From: Brasenia schreberi
Lineage: Eukaryota; Streptophyta; Magnoliopsida; Nymphaeales; Cabombaceae
NCBI GenBank assembly: GCA_036023115.1
Contig: JAYKKT010000079.1
Span: 17,013,501-17,077,500 of the forward strand
Direction of reading: 5' to 3'
DNA: 64,000 bases
The notes under the pieces are model-generated. The model was not told the DNA's origin and searched no databases. It saw only the letters and a program-made list of their open reading frames with translations. This document shows positions 14,601 to 29,600 of this stretch, one piece after another. Position 1 is the stretch's first letter; each line of letters opens with the position of its first letter. The position numbers and the translations under genes were made by a program.

Positions 14601-17600
14601 GTTCTGGCCCACCATAGAGCAGTAAACTCATTCTTGTTCCAGGGACAAGATAAAGTTCACTTAGACATGCATGGAAAATATTTTGTCCAACGGCAAGATT
14701 AATTGGAACATCAACCTTGTAACCACCAAATTTATTTCCATCTCCTGCCAGACAAGCAACAAGTGGAGTATATGCTGCCAAAGTCTTTGCAGCTTTCAGA
14801 CTTAGATGCACACTGGTACCAAATATGTTTTTGCCAAAATCAAGATCCTTTACTACATCTGCATGTAGTGCTGCCCGACCAGCACTTGAAGCATACAACT
14901 GTATCCATGCACAAGGTGGTCCATTTTCTGAATGTTCAGGATTGAATATACCAATGGCATGTACATCTCCGGTTCTCTCAGCAATCCTAAAAGGCTCCCC
15001 ATCACCAAAAAGTTGCCATCTTGTAGAAGATCGAAAAGCATCACACTGATCATAATAGCTACCTGACAAACTATCAATGGTTAAAAAAGAAAACTTGTGA
15101 GCTTATTTAAATAGTATGTGAAGGAAATACCATTTTCTGTTTTCAGTGTCACAGCAGCCATGATATAGCTCTCAACTTCAGCTTCCACTGGAAAACTTTG
15201 GATCATACTGATAGACGAGGGGATAGATACTTCAATAACCACCTGAACTAACACACAAGTACGTAAAACTGCCCAAAGTAAATTTTCAACAGAAAAATCT
15301 GACAAAGGAAAAAGCCCACACAAAACATTCCCTTACTACTGTTAAAATAAAGGGAAGTAGAATTAATCAGCTGGATAAGCTTCTATAAGGACTAATATCA
15401 TACCACAGGAATATATTCCTGAAAAGTAAATTCCAATGGAAGCCTGTCTAGGGGCGTAAGTAAGCCAAGCTACTTGCAATCGCCAAGATCAACATGGTGA
15501 TAACTCAATCTCAAGCTCACCAATACTCTGACTCAAATTACTCGTGAGGCTAATCTACCTATATATAGACACACACACGTGTACATACTCAATTAGCATT
15601 CTATATAAATATACTTAAACAAATATATACATATATATACAGACATACACAGAACTCCGCCTATGTAAGGAATCACCCTTTCATGGCCGGTCCCAAGCCC
15701 GGAAAAAGGAGGAGGGTTGTGTTAGGCTTCCGACAGCCAGCGTAAAACTTTGTCGGACTTAACATGGATTCTACAAAAAAAAAACAAAGAATCCATGTAG
15801 CTGACCCCATCTAGTATGGGAAAAGGCTTAGTTGTAGTTGTAGTTGTAGTTATATACAGACATACACAGACACACGTTAAGGCATGGTGGCGAGGCATCC
15901 CCTCACCCAAATGTCCATAATAAAAATATAAATAACTTACATGACCTACAAGAATAGCCTACTGTATATATAGGGGGAGTTGCTTATGTGCACAAACTGT
16001 GGAATGCACAAGAGAATGAACCCTGTAAAATGATGGGCTCCATTGCAATAAATGGGACGGGACCCACCAGTTTGAAATGATGGCCCACCATATTTACACT
16101 GTGTGTTACTTGTTCCTTCCATAGTTTATGTGCATAAGCCAATGTATATATACATATATGTGTGTGTGTATGTGTTGAGGTTGGAGTATATAAGACACAA
16201 GGTGAAATTAAATGAAAATGTTAGCCTCATATGCAAGAAAAGAAAATGAAATCATGGTAGAAAAGTAACAAGTGGGAGTTCCAAGGAATTGAAAATGCAT
16301 GTGATGGGCTGTGGGTGGTGCGAAATTCCTCTTCTTGGCCTTGAACTCCAACATCACAAGCTTACTGAGTTGAGTGAGTAAGCTCAGAGAAGATTGGTAG
16401 CTAGTTCAATGAGTATGCTTGACAGTTAATCAAGTCAATCTTGAGTATCATGATACTCTACTCGATTACACCTGCAAGCCCGTGTCATTGAGCCTGATGA
16501 AGAGTCATATATGGCTTTTGAATAAATCACAAAAGTATTTATTAAGACAAGAAAGAACCAGACAGTGTGATCAGGATTCTGACTGACCAACCAGAAGTAA
16601 GGTTGCAACAAGAAAAGAACCACATTGTATGCTTGAATATTATTGCCTGCTTTTATTTCATTGTTATGATTTTATTCACACTTTTTTTCATGTTTATGCC
16701 CTCTTTTAAGCTTGAATATCCTTGCTTCTGCTACAAGTTTCTCATACCTTCTTACCAGTTCTTCTTTTGATCTTCTTTCTATATGTACAAACCACCTTAA
16801 ATGATATTCTCTCATTTTATCCTCTATTGGAGCCACACATAATTTATTTCTAATAACCTCATTATGTATACGGTCTTTTCTTATATGACCACTCATCCAT
16901 CTCAACATCTTCATTTCTGTCAGAGACATCTTTTATACATGTTGATCATTAACTGCTCAACACTCGGAACCATAAAACATAGCAGGTCTAATTGCTGCTC
17001 TATAATACTTATCTTTTAACTTTAATGGTATATTCTTATCACAAAAAATACTTGATGCTCCTCTCTATTTTAACCAACCAGCATTAATTAACATCTCCAT
17101 CAATTCTTCTATCACTCTGAAAAAATGACCCTAGGTACTTAAAACTTTCTTTTTGGGGGATGCAATGTGTGCCAATTTTAATTTCTATATCCTCTGAAGT
17201 AACCAAATGATCAAACTTACATTCCATATATTCTGTCTTTGTTCTACTAAGTCGGAAGCCTTTACTTTCTAATGTTTCTCTCCATAGTTACAATTTTCTA
17301 TTAACTTTTTCCTTAGACTCCTCCACTAACACAATGTCATCTGAAAATAACATACACCAAGGTACTTCATCTTGAATATGTTTTGTTAACTCATCAATCA
17401 CCGTTATAAATAAGTAAGGACTTAAAGGTGATCCTTGATGTAACCCAATATTAACTTCAAAGAAGTCTGTCATTCCTTTACGAGTCCTCACGCATGTTTT
17501 TGCACTATCGTACATTTCTCTTATAAGGTTTATGTATGTCAATGGGATACCTCTTTTTTCCAAGGTTCTCCAAAGAACCTCTCTTGGTACCCTATCGTAA

Positions 17601-20600
17601 GCTTTTTTAGATCAATAAATATCATGTGAAGGTCCTTCTTTTTTGCTCTAAAATGTTCCATAAGACGTCTCAAAAGGTGAATCGCTTCAACAGTAGATCT
17701 TCCTAGCATGAATCCAAATTGGTTCTCTGTTGTACTCGATACTTGTCTTAACCTACATTCGATAATTGTTTGCAGATAAAAGATTTAATATATATTGTAG
17801 CTTGTCATTTACGATTCAGCAAAATGCTTTTTAGTTTTCCTAGAAAAAGATTTGTTCATACTATTAGTCATTGGTTTATATGTGATATTATGGGTTATGA
17901 CTAGCATCACTAACTCTTCATTATTAAATTATTACATGTTTCGCTTTCAAACTACAACAACAACAGCTAAGCCTTTTCCCATACTAGACGGGGTCGGCTA
18001 CATGGATTCTTTGTTTCCACAGATCCCTATCATGTGCCATGTTAGCAGTTAACTCCCAATAAGCTAGATCATTCTTTATTGTTTCTTTCCAACACTTTTG
18101 TGGTCGTCCTCTACCTCTTTTAATACTTTCCAAATTTAGTTTTTCTAACCTTCTTACAGGTTCTTCTTTTGATCTTCTTTCTATATGTCCAAACCATCTT
18201 AAACGATGTTCTCTCATTTTATCCTCTATTCGCTTTCAAACTACTCGATCAAAAAAAATATGATGGTCAAAATAGGCAACATTATTATGTATCTAGTATT
18301 TTTTCTGAGTGTTCGCTTTATAAGCTTGGCTTTTCTAACATGCACACTTTTCATTAACTCCAAATAACCTCAATTGTGATATGAAGTCACAACATCAACC
18401 CTTTTCCCACTGCATTCAACTGTTAAAATCACAATAGTATGCAAATATAGGTTATAATTGTTATTTGGTTTAGATCCTTGCCTTTCCATGTAGTATTTGA
18501 AAGATTTTATTGCTAAATAACAGTAAGACTTCTACGATTTCTAATCCACTCTTCATGGGCCTTACTATGTAAACCATCATAAGCAAAAAGAAACCAAAAC
18601 AAAGCTGTACCCCATACTAAGTGGAGACGGATACATGGATTCTTGAGAGAATACTCACCTCTTTAAAATGTTCTTTTTCTCACACATTTGAGGCCTTTCT
18701 CTGACTCTTTTAAATTGTTCACCAAGTAATTTCTCACACATTCTCGTGAGAGAATAGTCACCTCTTTAAAATGTCCAACCACCTTTAATGTGTCTCCCTC
18801 AATTTATGTTTCTATTGATGTCATATGACTCATGATACGAACTTTTTCTCGGATGACCTCACTGTGGATCAGGTTTTTTTCATGAAGACATCCACCTCAG
18901 TAACTTCATGTCTATATTGTATTGGGTATATGCATATGCTGATTCCAATGGTCGAATGCCCAATAATCCAAAACATAAGAGCATAACTGATATTACTGCA
19001 TCTTTATAATACTTACATTTAATTCTCATTGATATCTCTTTGTCACACAAATGAGCTAATTCAACTCACCGCCAACTTGCACTAAATCTGTGTCTCTGTC
19101 TATTCTCTCATCTTTTTGTGGGATGCAATGCACACTGATGTTAACCTTTGTATCATCTGTTTCAGTTAAAATATGAAATTTACGTTCTATATTTGTGTCT
19201 TTATTCTGCTAACTCAAAAGCTCTTTGCTTTGAATGTTTCACTCTACACTTCAAGTTTTATCAAAAGCAACAGGTGCAGCAACAAAAGAAAATAACAGGA
19301 CTTACTCCATGAAATTTTAAATGAAAGGTGAAAATATAGAATTTAATCAATCAAAAGCAAACTATGAACAACATATGTAAGTTTCACGTGAAACATAGTG
19401 TACATGTTTGATTTTCTACCTCATCATAGTTAAGAGGATCAAACACAGAAATCACTTTGATAACTGCAAGACCAGGACCTTTAGATGTAACAATTCCAGC
19501 AGTAGAAACGGATACAACACCAATGTCAGAAGAGAACCATTCATAATCTTCTGATGCCAGAACACATCCTGCAAAAAAATGATGAATTGAGCAGCAAAAA
19601 ACATATAAAAACTAGCCCTTGCAGATATACCAGAGTTATGAGATGACAACCTCCGGATGCTTTTAGTTGAAAATCCTGATAAACATCAGGAACCCAAGGA
19701 AGACGAACAATTCTCGACCTAAACGCTTCTTGTGATATGATATTCACATGATCACATATCATAACCTCTTGTTCAACATTTACAACCTACAGAAATAGCA
19801 AAAACCAATATTTGCTCCTCACATGGAAAAACTGAATTACATCGATCAAGAAAAAGATATGCAATATCAGCAGACAGAGCTTACCTTGGGCTCAGAATTC
19901 ACATCTTGAAAAGTGAGGGAAGCTGATAAGCTACCCAGGCCCTTGGATATAGCCTTAATTCGAGTGCAATTCTGCCAACCATGTCTGAGTGAAATATCGT
20001 CTGGAACACTGAAAATATCCCAGTGTGTGGAGGGATTGAATGCTACATCTACACTTTCATTCTGAGAAGGCAAAGACACCAAAGGAAGGCCATATTACTT
20101 CATGTCCATAAAAAGCTATACAGAGTTGGGTGGCCAACATGTCATGCCAAACAAAGGATAAGTGACGTCCTAGAGAACACTTATGAGAAATACATCAGCT
20201 AACCAAATAATCTTCCTAAAACCAGAGCAGATTTTTAAACTTATCTACTCAATAGACAACATTTTAAAGAAGAAACCTTTAAATGATGATCATGCATAAA
20301 CAGTAGACACAACCTCCATGATCATCATACCCAGTAAAGTGTCGTCAATAGGTTAACATGACATCAGCTTAGAATGTTGAAGAATGAAAACGTGTACAAT
20401 AAATACACTCATTAAAGGAGATATCTTTATAAATGTGTACAACAACAACTAAGCCTTTTCCCATACTAGACGGGGTCGGCTACTCTTTATAAATGTGTAT
20501 TCAAGATTATCTAAAGCACATTTAACTTTGAAAATAGGCTATTCACATCCTATTATGTTTTCCTGCAGCAGCTTCTCAGAATCATTGAGGCAAGTGAGCT

Positions 20601-23600
20601 CTCTACTTAAATACAAGTTATGCAGTAAGCCTCACAAGCACACTAAGAAATGTATTCGAAAAAACAAAATATCTACAAACACATAAAAAAGCAATGCTTT
20701 ATTTACTAATAAACAGCCAAGACTTAAAACAATGCTACATGGAATGGACATTTTGCATGCAGGTCCTCTTTTGATCCTCAAGAATGAAATGGAGCATGGT
20801 TAACATCATTTCCCCACTCTCAACTTTTTTGTTTTCTTGAACTTGACAAGTCATTTATATCCATTTCCATGATTTTGTTTAACTTTGTATTCTTTGTGTT
20901 ATATTCCAATTTTTAAACTCATTTTAATGCTTCCTAAACACAAGAATTCATTGTTGTTCAGGAATTTGCACTCAGAGTCGTTCTTTATTGCTTAAGATGA
21001 AGCATGTCTGACTGTATGGTTGTGCTTCATTTTACAGAAGTTTCATCATATCACATGTATCAATTATCTCCAACCTGTTGCGCCATCAATGTATTAACTA
21101 TTATGTGACAGACATGTAGACAAAATTTATAGCTTGTATCTTTCTGGCCAAACTAGCCATGAAAAGCAAGCCATGTTATACTTTTATGCTCAACACGTCT
21201 CTAAATCACATATGCATAGGTTCAATGAGCAAATCCACTAGAAGCATAGAAAAAGTTGAGATACCAAGGAAACCTAAAGCAGAATAACAGGACCATATCA
21301 TAGAGAAGGAAATTACAGACAACTAGAGTCAGGAGAAAAGTACCAACCTCAGTGATATAAATTGGTCTGATGCCAGATTCAATCGAAAAAACTTTCAAAT
21401 AAACAACATACTCCTGGCCAACAACAAGATACCAGCGAATGATAGAAGGGATGGGCTCTGCTCCTTCAAGCGGATAACATGAAATACTAACAGGTTGTAT
21501 ATAAAGAACCAGTCGATCAGGCAAGACGACACGCAGGGAGGACAGCTGCCGATGACCGGAGACCCTTAAATCCTCAACCACTATATTAGTAACTCCTAGA
21601 TTCATGGCAGATGCTAGTCCCATTGCAGGGTCAACCAAAGCAACAGAAGCATTATCCACTGACCAATGGTGGTATGGAGATGGCAAAGTAACAGCTAAGA
21701 CCAAAAAAAGAAAAAGGGGGCACATAAGAAATGAAAACAACCACAACAAAATGGCACACACAAAAATATCAGAACCAAATGCGACACACGTCTGAAGAAA
21801 ATGTCCAGCATTAACACCACAGAAATTGTAGGTGCCTGCAGAAGCCCTAAGACAATATTTTATATGGATTTATTGGTAACAACATCTACTGACAGGAAAT
21901 CAACATAAGCTGACCATAGCAGAAAGAACGAAATCCAATAAAAAGAAAATGACCACAGAATACACAAAATAAAGTCAATAAACACATGAAAGCAAATTGG
22001 CGTAAACATTCCACAGTAACTGGATTAGTAGTAGTTACTATAATCTAAAAGCATTAAGTTAATTAACAAACAAATTGCTTTCTAATCGGAACTCTGGGAA
22101 ACCACAATCAAGGTGTGTGTGAGTGCATAAAAGATAAAACCTGAGGCAAGGACCCACAACTCAGGGCCTACACTGGATGTCTGTGTGCCCCTTGGACCCT
22201 AGCTGCTCGTCGCTCGTCTAGCAGTCGAGGCCCCTCTCACTATGCTAACCTTAGGGCTACTAAACAAACAAATGGTTGCACATTTATCAGATGTCCATAG
22301 TCCAGAGCCCACACTAAGAAAATAGTACCTATGCTCTATGAAAAGAACCCAACCAGCAACTAGAATATTAGTCAAAGGAATAAATTTCCCTTTACAGGAA
22401 GAGCAAAATTTTGGCAAATTTTGCCAATTTAATAACAGCTGGTAACCTTGAGGAATGTTATTGCGAAGAACTTTAAGATGGTAATGAACAAGTGCACCAA
22501 CAATGACGAAAACAGGAGATGGCGGGTCCAGTGCCATGGCCTCTGCTACAGTCAAAAGAATGGTGTCTGCTATATGTTCAAACTCTGGCTCTATCATACG
22601 AACAGACACATTGTCTTGACCGATTTCAACTCCCTTTACAACGAGTAGATCTGAAGCTACACCCTGTATAGCAGAGATCATATATCAGTCCCTTGTTAGA
22701 AGCAAGAATTGAAATATTGCAGTCTACAGAAAGCTTGTATTGTAATAAATATTATTAATACATACACTACTCTCTAGTTTTTTCTGAATTTCTCTATCTC
22801 CACAAAAGCCACCACAGTCGCTTAGTGGTGTATCCTTCAAGGGAACATGAGTAAGATGAGGAGATGGCTTATCATCTTCAAAAGATATTGGTCTTAACTG
22901 CCACATAAACCGTACACCAACAAGAGATGAAAAGACATTTTCTGCAAAAAAAGATATGTATATCAAGATGCAAACAAAATTACATGCAGAAAGAAAGGGG
23001 GAAATCCAGCAATAATCTTGGTGGTCGATAGGAAACTTATAGGCTACCATATTAAGCAGCTTTGTAACGGAACTTAAAAATATGACCAAACGAATAGGTG
23101 CCAGTAGGATGATGAATTTCAGACCAAGCATCAGTACTGGCACCATTGAAATTGAATTCCTGCTGTCATTTACATTAAATTGATGGAAAATGCCAACAGA
23201 CAAAAGAAAAGTTTTCAAACATCAAAAATATGTTTTTTGGATGGTGACATCAGAAAAAAGAATGTGTGGCACAATTTGCAGGATTACTTGCAAGTTATTC
23301 AGTGAATCACATACTTCCTTAAGAATTTCGAACACATGCAGGTTGGGCATGAACCTTGAATATTGGTTCTTGGAATATCGAAACATTATCCGGTAAGCTA
23401 ATGGAGGTGGTAGATACTATGATTCGGAGAAGGATTCATATTCTATGTTTACAAGAGACAAAATGGGTTGGCCAAAAAGCAAAGGAGATAGAGGATATAG
23501 GTTTTAAATTATAAAGAAAAGGCTCGAAACGGAGTTGGTATTATCATAAATAAAGATTTAAAGGAGAGTGTAGTAGACATACAACGATACAACAACAACT

Positions 23601-26600
23601 AAGCCTTTTCCCATACTAGACGGGATCGGCTACATGGATTCTTTGTTTTCACAGATCTCTATCTACACAACGATATGGTGACCAAATCATGACGTTGAAA
23701 TTAGTGTTAGGAGCAGAGGTTTTCAATATAGTTTGTGCTTACGCACCCTAAGGAGGACTAGAAGATAGTATAAAGACAGTTTTTTGGGAAGAGTTAGATA
23801 AGGTGTTTCAAAAGATTCCACAAAGGGAGATGATTTGTTTAGGAGGAGATTTAAATGGACATGTCGGTAAAGAGGCATTAGGATATCAAGGGATTCATGG
23901 AAACTTTGGTTTTGGGGATATAAACGAGGAAGGTAGGGAGATTTTAAATTTTGCTATGGCATTTGATCTCTTTATAATCAATACAATCTTCAAAAAACGA
24001 GATGAACATTTAATTACTTATAAGAGTGGCTTATCACAAACACAAATTGATTACTTTATTTGTAGAAAAAAAGATAGAGCGTGTTGTAAAGATTGTAAGG
24101 TAATTCCAGGAGAAAGCTTAACCACCCAACATCGACTTTTAGTTATGGATTTACAAATAAAAAAATGGACAAAGAAGAAAAGAGTGCGTCGAGCTATTTG
24201 GACTAAATGGTGGAACCTCAAAAGCGAGAAAGAAGATATATTTAAGCAGAAAGTCCTTCAAGGAGATGTTTGGAATTATGTTGGCACACCCTCTGATATG
24301 TGGAACAATATGGCTATACATATTAGGAAAGTGGCGAAAGATGTGTTAGGGGTATCTAAGGGAGGTGTACCGGCACAAAAAGAAGCTTCGTGGTGGAGTG
24401 AAGTAGTGCAAAATAAAATCAAGGCAAAGAGGGCATGTTACAAATTACATTATGCCAAGAAAACTAGTGAAACTTTAGAAGCTTATAAAAAAGCAAAGAA
24501 GGAAGCGAAAAAGGCCGTTAGTGAAGCAAAAGCTAAGATTTGGGAGGACTTATATAAAAAACTCAACTCAAAAGAGGGTGAAAGAGATATTTTTAGGATA
24601 GTTAGGGCTAGAGATAAGAAAACTAAATATCTTAATTATGTTAGGTGCATAAAAGACGAGGATGAAAAAATTTTAGTGGCAAATGATGATATAAGAAATA
24701 GATGGAAAAACTATTTTTATAATCTTTTTAATGAAAATAAAGATGTTAGTATTAGTTGTAGAGATTTAGCCAAGTCAGAAAAGTATATAAACCACAATTT
24801 CTACTGACATAAAAGAATGAAGCCAAAGAGGCTCTTAAACATATGAAGGGTGGTAAATCGGTAGGACCAGATAATATTCCTATAGAAGTTTGGAAAATAC
24901 TAGGAGAAATAGGAATCACTTGGCTCACAAGACTATTTAATGAAATATGGAAAAACCAAAAGATGCCCAAGGAATGGAGAGCAAGTACACTTATACCCAT
25001 ATATAAGAACAAGGGAGACATTCAAAATTGTGTGAATTATCGAGGTATCAAGTTAATGAGTCATACTATAAAATTATGGGAAAGAATTATTGAACGTAGG
25101 TTAAGACAAGTATCAAGTACAACAGAGAACCAATTTGGATTCATGCCAGGCAGATCTACTATTGAAGCGATTCACCTTTTGAGACGTCTTATGGAACATT
25201 TTAGAGCAAAACAGAAAGACCTTCACATGATATTTATTGATCTAGAAAAAGCTTATGATAGGGTACTGAGGGAGGTTCTTTAGAGAACTTTAGAAAAAAG
25301 AGGTATCCCATTGACATATATTAACCTTATAAGAGACATGTATGATGGTGCAAAAACATGTGTGAGGACTCATGAAGGAACGACAGACTTCTTTAAAGTT
25401 AATATTGGGTTACATCAAGGATCAACTTTAAGTCCATACTTATTTATAATGGTGATTGATGAGTTAACAAAACATATTTAAGATGAAGTACCTTGGTGTA
25501 TGTTATTTGCATATGACATTGTATTAGTGGAGGAGTCTAAGGAAAAAGTTAATAGAAAATTGGAACTATGGAGAGAAACATTAGAAAGCAAAGGCCTCCG
25601 ACTTAGTAGAACAAAGACAAAATATATGGAATGTAAGTTTGATCATTTGGTTACTTCAGAGGACATGGAAATTAAAATTGGCACACATTGCATTCCCCAA
25701 AAGGAAAGTTTTAAATACCTAGGGTAAATTTTTCAGAGTGATGGAAGAATTGATGGAGATGTTACACATAGAATTAATGCTGGTTGGTTAAAATGGAGAG
25801 GAGCATCAGGTATTCTTTGTGATAAGAAGATACCATTAAAGTTAAAAGGTAAATATTATAGAGCAGCAATTAGGCCTGCCATGTTTTATGGTTATGAGTA
25901 TTGGGCAGCTCATCATCAACATGTACAAAAGATGTCTGTGACAGAAATGAAGATGTTGAGATGGATGAGTGGTCATACAAAAAAAGACTATATACATAAT
26001 GAGGTTATTAGAAACAAATTAGGAGTGGCACCAATAGAGGATAAAATGAGAGAACATCGTTTATACTTTTAATCTTCTTTCTATATGGTTTGGACATATA
26101 GAAAGAAGATCAAAAGAAGAACTTGTAAGAAGGTTAGAAAAACTAAATTTGAAAAGTATTAAAAGAGGTAGAGGACGACCACAAAAGTGTTGGAAAGAAA
26201 CAATAAAGAATGATCTAGCTTATTGGGAGTTACCTGCTAACATGGCACACGATAGGGATCTGTGGAAACAAAGAATCCATGTAGCCGACCTCGTCTAGTA
26301 TGGGAAAAGGCTTAGTTGTTGTTGTTGTTGCAATCAGAGTCCTCCATGCTAAAAAGAGGTTGTTTTCATCGAACAACACTTACATTATTATATGTGTATA
26401 TCATTGCCAATGAAGATTGAAGAGTCTATCAGATAGAGTAAGCAAGTGTTGAATAACAAAATTCAAAATTAAGGAGGCATCCTATGTGGGCAGTCCATAG
26501 TTATCAAGGATTCTAAATCAACAGGCAAAGATGTTTCCTGATTTAAGAGATCAGTGTCCCACAGATTTACTACAAAACGTAAACATTTGAGTTGTAATCT

Positions 26601-29600
26601 TGTTAGAATTCCAATTGCTCTTAATACAATGTTGAATGGGTTGAATGATATTATCAGACTTTACTAACTACTTTAATACCATAACTTTCATTTTTCTACA
26701 TATTCAGCAAAGTTCCTCACTAGTAACATGCTCCTAGAAGCAACCACTGGAGCAGTAAAGTAGATCCTCAGTATAAATCAACTTCTTTGTAAGTATTGTA
26801 CCATAGCTATATCAGAAGGGTCATCAATATGCATTTATCATGCCATATCATATCCTGCAGTATCGTAATTCACACAATATTTCCATTAAAATTGTAAAAG
26901 AAATATGAAAAATGTAAGAATAGAAAAGAGAATTCATAATAATAAGCAGAGGGTATAAGCAGTCTGAGCATGGCCATCATGACATAACCACACACACTGA
27001 AACTGCCACATACATTATGAAGATAAATAAATTTCAAAAGTGAAGGATATAAGCATCAAAAGCACAAGGGCTTAGATATCATTGAAATAAGTAACTTATA
27101 CAGCAGGAAGATGCAAGGAAGAATGAAGATTTGTTTCACATGTATCTCTAAAACAAACCTAAACTCTAAAGAACTTAAGTTTTTCTTGCTTCTAACTAAT
27201 ATTCCTTGTTGGTAATAATAATTAATTCACAAGGTACTAAACTACTTTGGAAATATTTTATATCCTAGAACAAGAATCGCAAAAAGGACCACTTTGTCCT
27301 CATCTGAGGTTCCTTGGCACGATAGCCTGCACGTGATGGACCCTCATATGATGGCGCAATATATGATGGATCTAAACAGGATAATCTTAAACGTGAAGAT
27401 GGAGCTCGAAGAGATTATGGACAAGGACACTATGAGAAGATGTGAACTTCCATCCCATAATCAACATTCAAAGTAGGGAACAGTTTCTAGTATGCAAGAG
27501 TTTCATCTTCAAACCCTCCCATGGATTCATGCAAACTATGAGAAATGATGACCCCGACAATTTGCTGCAAAGATCTGGCATACACTTGTCATCACTTGGC
27601 ACACCGTCACTAGGCCTGTTCCTGCTTGGCGCACGCTAGATCAGCCCATTGCTGATAAAACTTCTGGATGCAATCTCATCCTCATCTACTTTGAGCAAAC
27701 AGGCCTCTATTCTTCAATCACAAGGTGCATTATGGAAAGATATGGCATTACAATGTCACATTTTAGCCCCCAAAATGCTAATATCCACCAAAAACAATAA
27801 GAAAATATACACATCAAACAAGTTACAGTAAGTTACTTTACCATAGTTACATGCTAGATCATTTGTTATTCCCACCATAGAGATGCTAATTTGAAAAGGA
27901 GAAATCACATTAAATATAGCTTTCTAGACTTTCTTTTAGGGTTTCTAGACACCAAAACATGAAAAGAATCCAGAAGATTAAACTGGAACATGCAAAAAAA
28001 AAAGAATTAGCGCTATGGTCTAAGCGAAAAAGAAAGACGAAAAAGGCTAGAAGTCCCAAAGTTGTGGGTTCTTAGTAATGAGTGGCACTTGAGAAAATGA
28101 TCCCAAGAGAATCATGAACTTGTGGGGTGATTCAATGGAGAGGTATGCTAGGGTTTCTCGTATCAAAAAGGGACAGAACAACTACAGCTTAAAGTTGTCA
28201 GCTTTCTAGCAAAAGAGAACGTTAGAACAACAGATGTTTGCCTCATATTAGATGTACCATACAACATCCTATCATATGATATGACGAATAAATCAGGTAC
28301 TTAGTGCGTAGATTGTTCTGTACCCCAATTAAATTGCCTGCTACAAGAAGATGCTAATAACATTGATCTCTATGGTCCATCATATCCATAATGGAAGCAA
28401 TGAATTCATGACTAGCATCCCTATAGTTGACATGAGCAATATCAAACTTGAAATTGCAGGTCCATAGCTGTGATAAGTCAAATGTAGCACAAGTTTGTCA
28501 GCCATGTTGCTAATAAGCTGCTTGTAGAAGGCTCCACCACTATCACACAACCCTATTGAATGATGTTTACATTCTTTGGCAGATTTAGGCATGCTATGGA
28601 TCATAAAAATAGGTATGAGATGAGTCTTTAAGCTGCTTAGCCACTCAACTTGATCATGCACACTGTAATGCAAACTTATTGAATCAATGTTGCATTCCTT
28701 GGCAGATTGAGGCGTACTATTACAGTATTAGGTACGATATGTAAAAGTAATGTGGAACCTTTACTAGCACATGCCCGTCTTGGATATTACTTTTGACTCT
28801 TCCAACTGCTCTCAACTGTGTTTAGTAAATTTTGTTGAATGAAAGGACACTTGTTTTTGTAGGATGTCTGTCCTATCACTTATGAAGCACTGTGCTTACA
28901 ACAACTAAACATTTTCTACTTCCCGTCTCAAACTCTTTAAGTAGCAGAGAATGTGAACGTAGAAGTATCTGGAGAAGTCGTGAAAAGAATGTAAACAGAT
29001 ACATGCATACACAAATTAAGAATAGCCACTCATATATCAAGTAGTGTGGTTTACTGACTTGAGAAACCTGCAAGAGAACCAATAGCCCAGCGAGATCCCA
29101 TCTATATACCTTCATCATCAAAACCAATGGCTCGAAGAGTACTGATTCCATCAAGATCAAGTTTCACTGAATGATGGAATATCTTTATTCTAGAAATCTT
29201 GTGGATGAAAACTTCACAACGAATAACAATTCCACTAAGAAGATCCTTGGCATACACAGCAGTTTCCTTCTGACCACTATAAGGAGCAATCGATACTAAT
29301 CGTGCACTTGATGAACAATGACTACTATCATTATACTCCGGCTCCACAGACAGGATATCATGATGATCCCATGACCTGAGAAATTTGAATCATCATAATT
29401 AGAAAGAAAAGGATTAGCAAGAATGAGAAACAGCAGGATCATTTTGATCTACCGATAAACAATCTCATGCAGAAGAGTCCCTCTGTATATATGTATCCCC
29501 TAGCATCAGAAACAGTGTTAAACAGACATGCACATGCCAATTCAGGTTGCCAATCTATAACATGCATAAATGAAAAAGGGCAATAGACTAATATGCCAAA

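Noticed and set aside
27280..27480. Possible Arg/Gly-rich coding relic in NUP210 intron 2
   Set aside because: Pieces such as [13 protein letters not shown] appear in one frame only briefly and stops interrupt; no family could be named.
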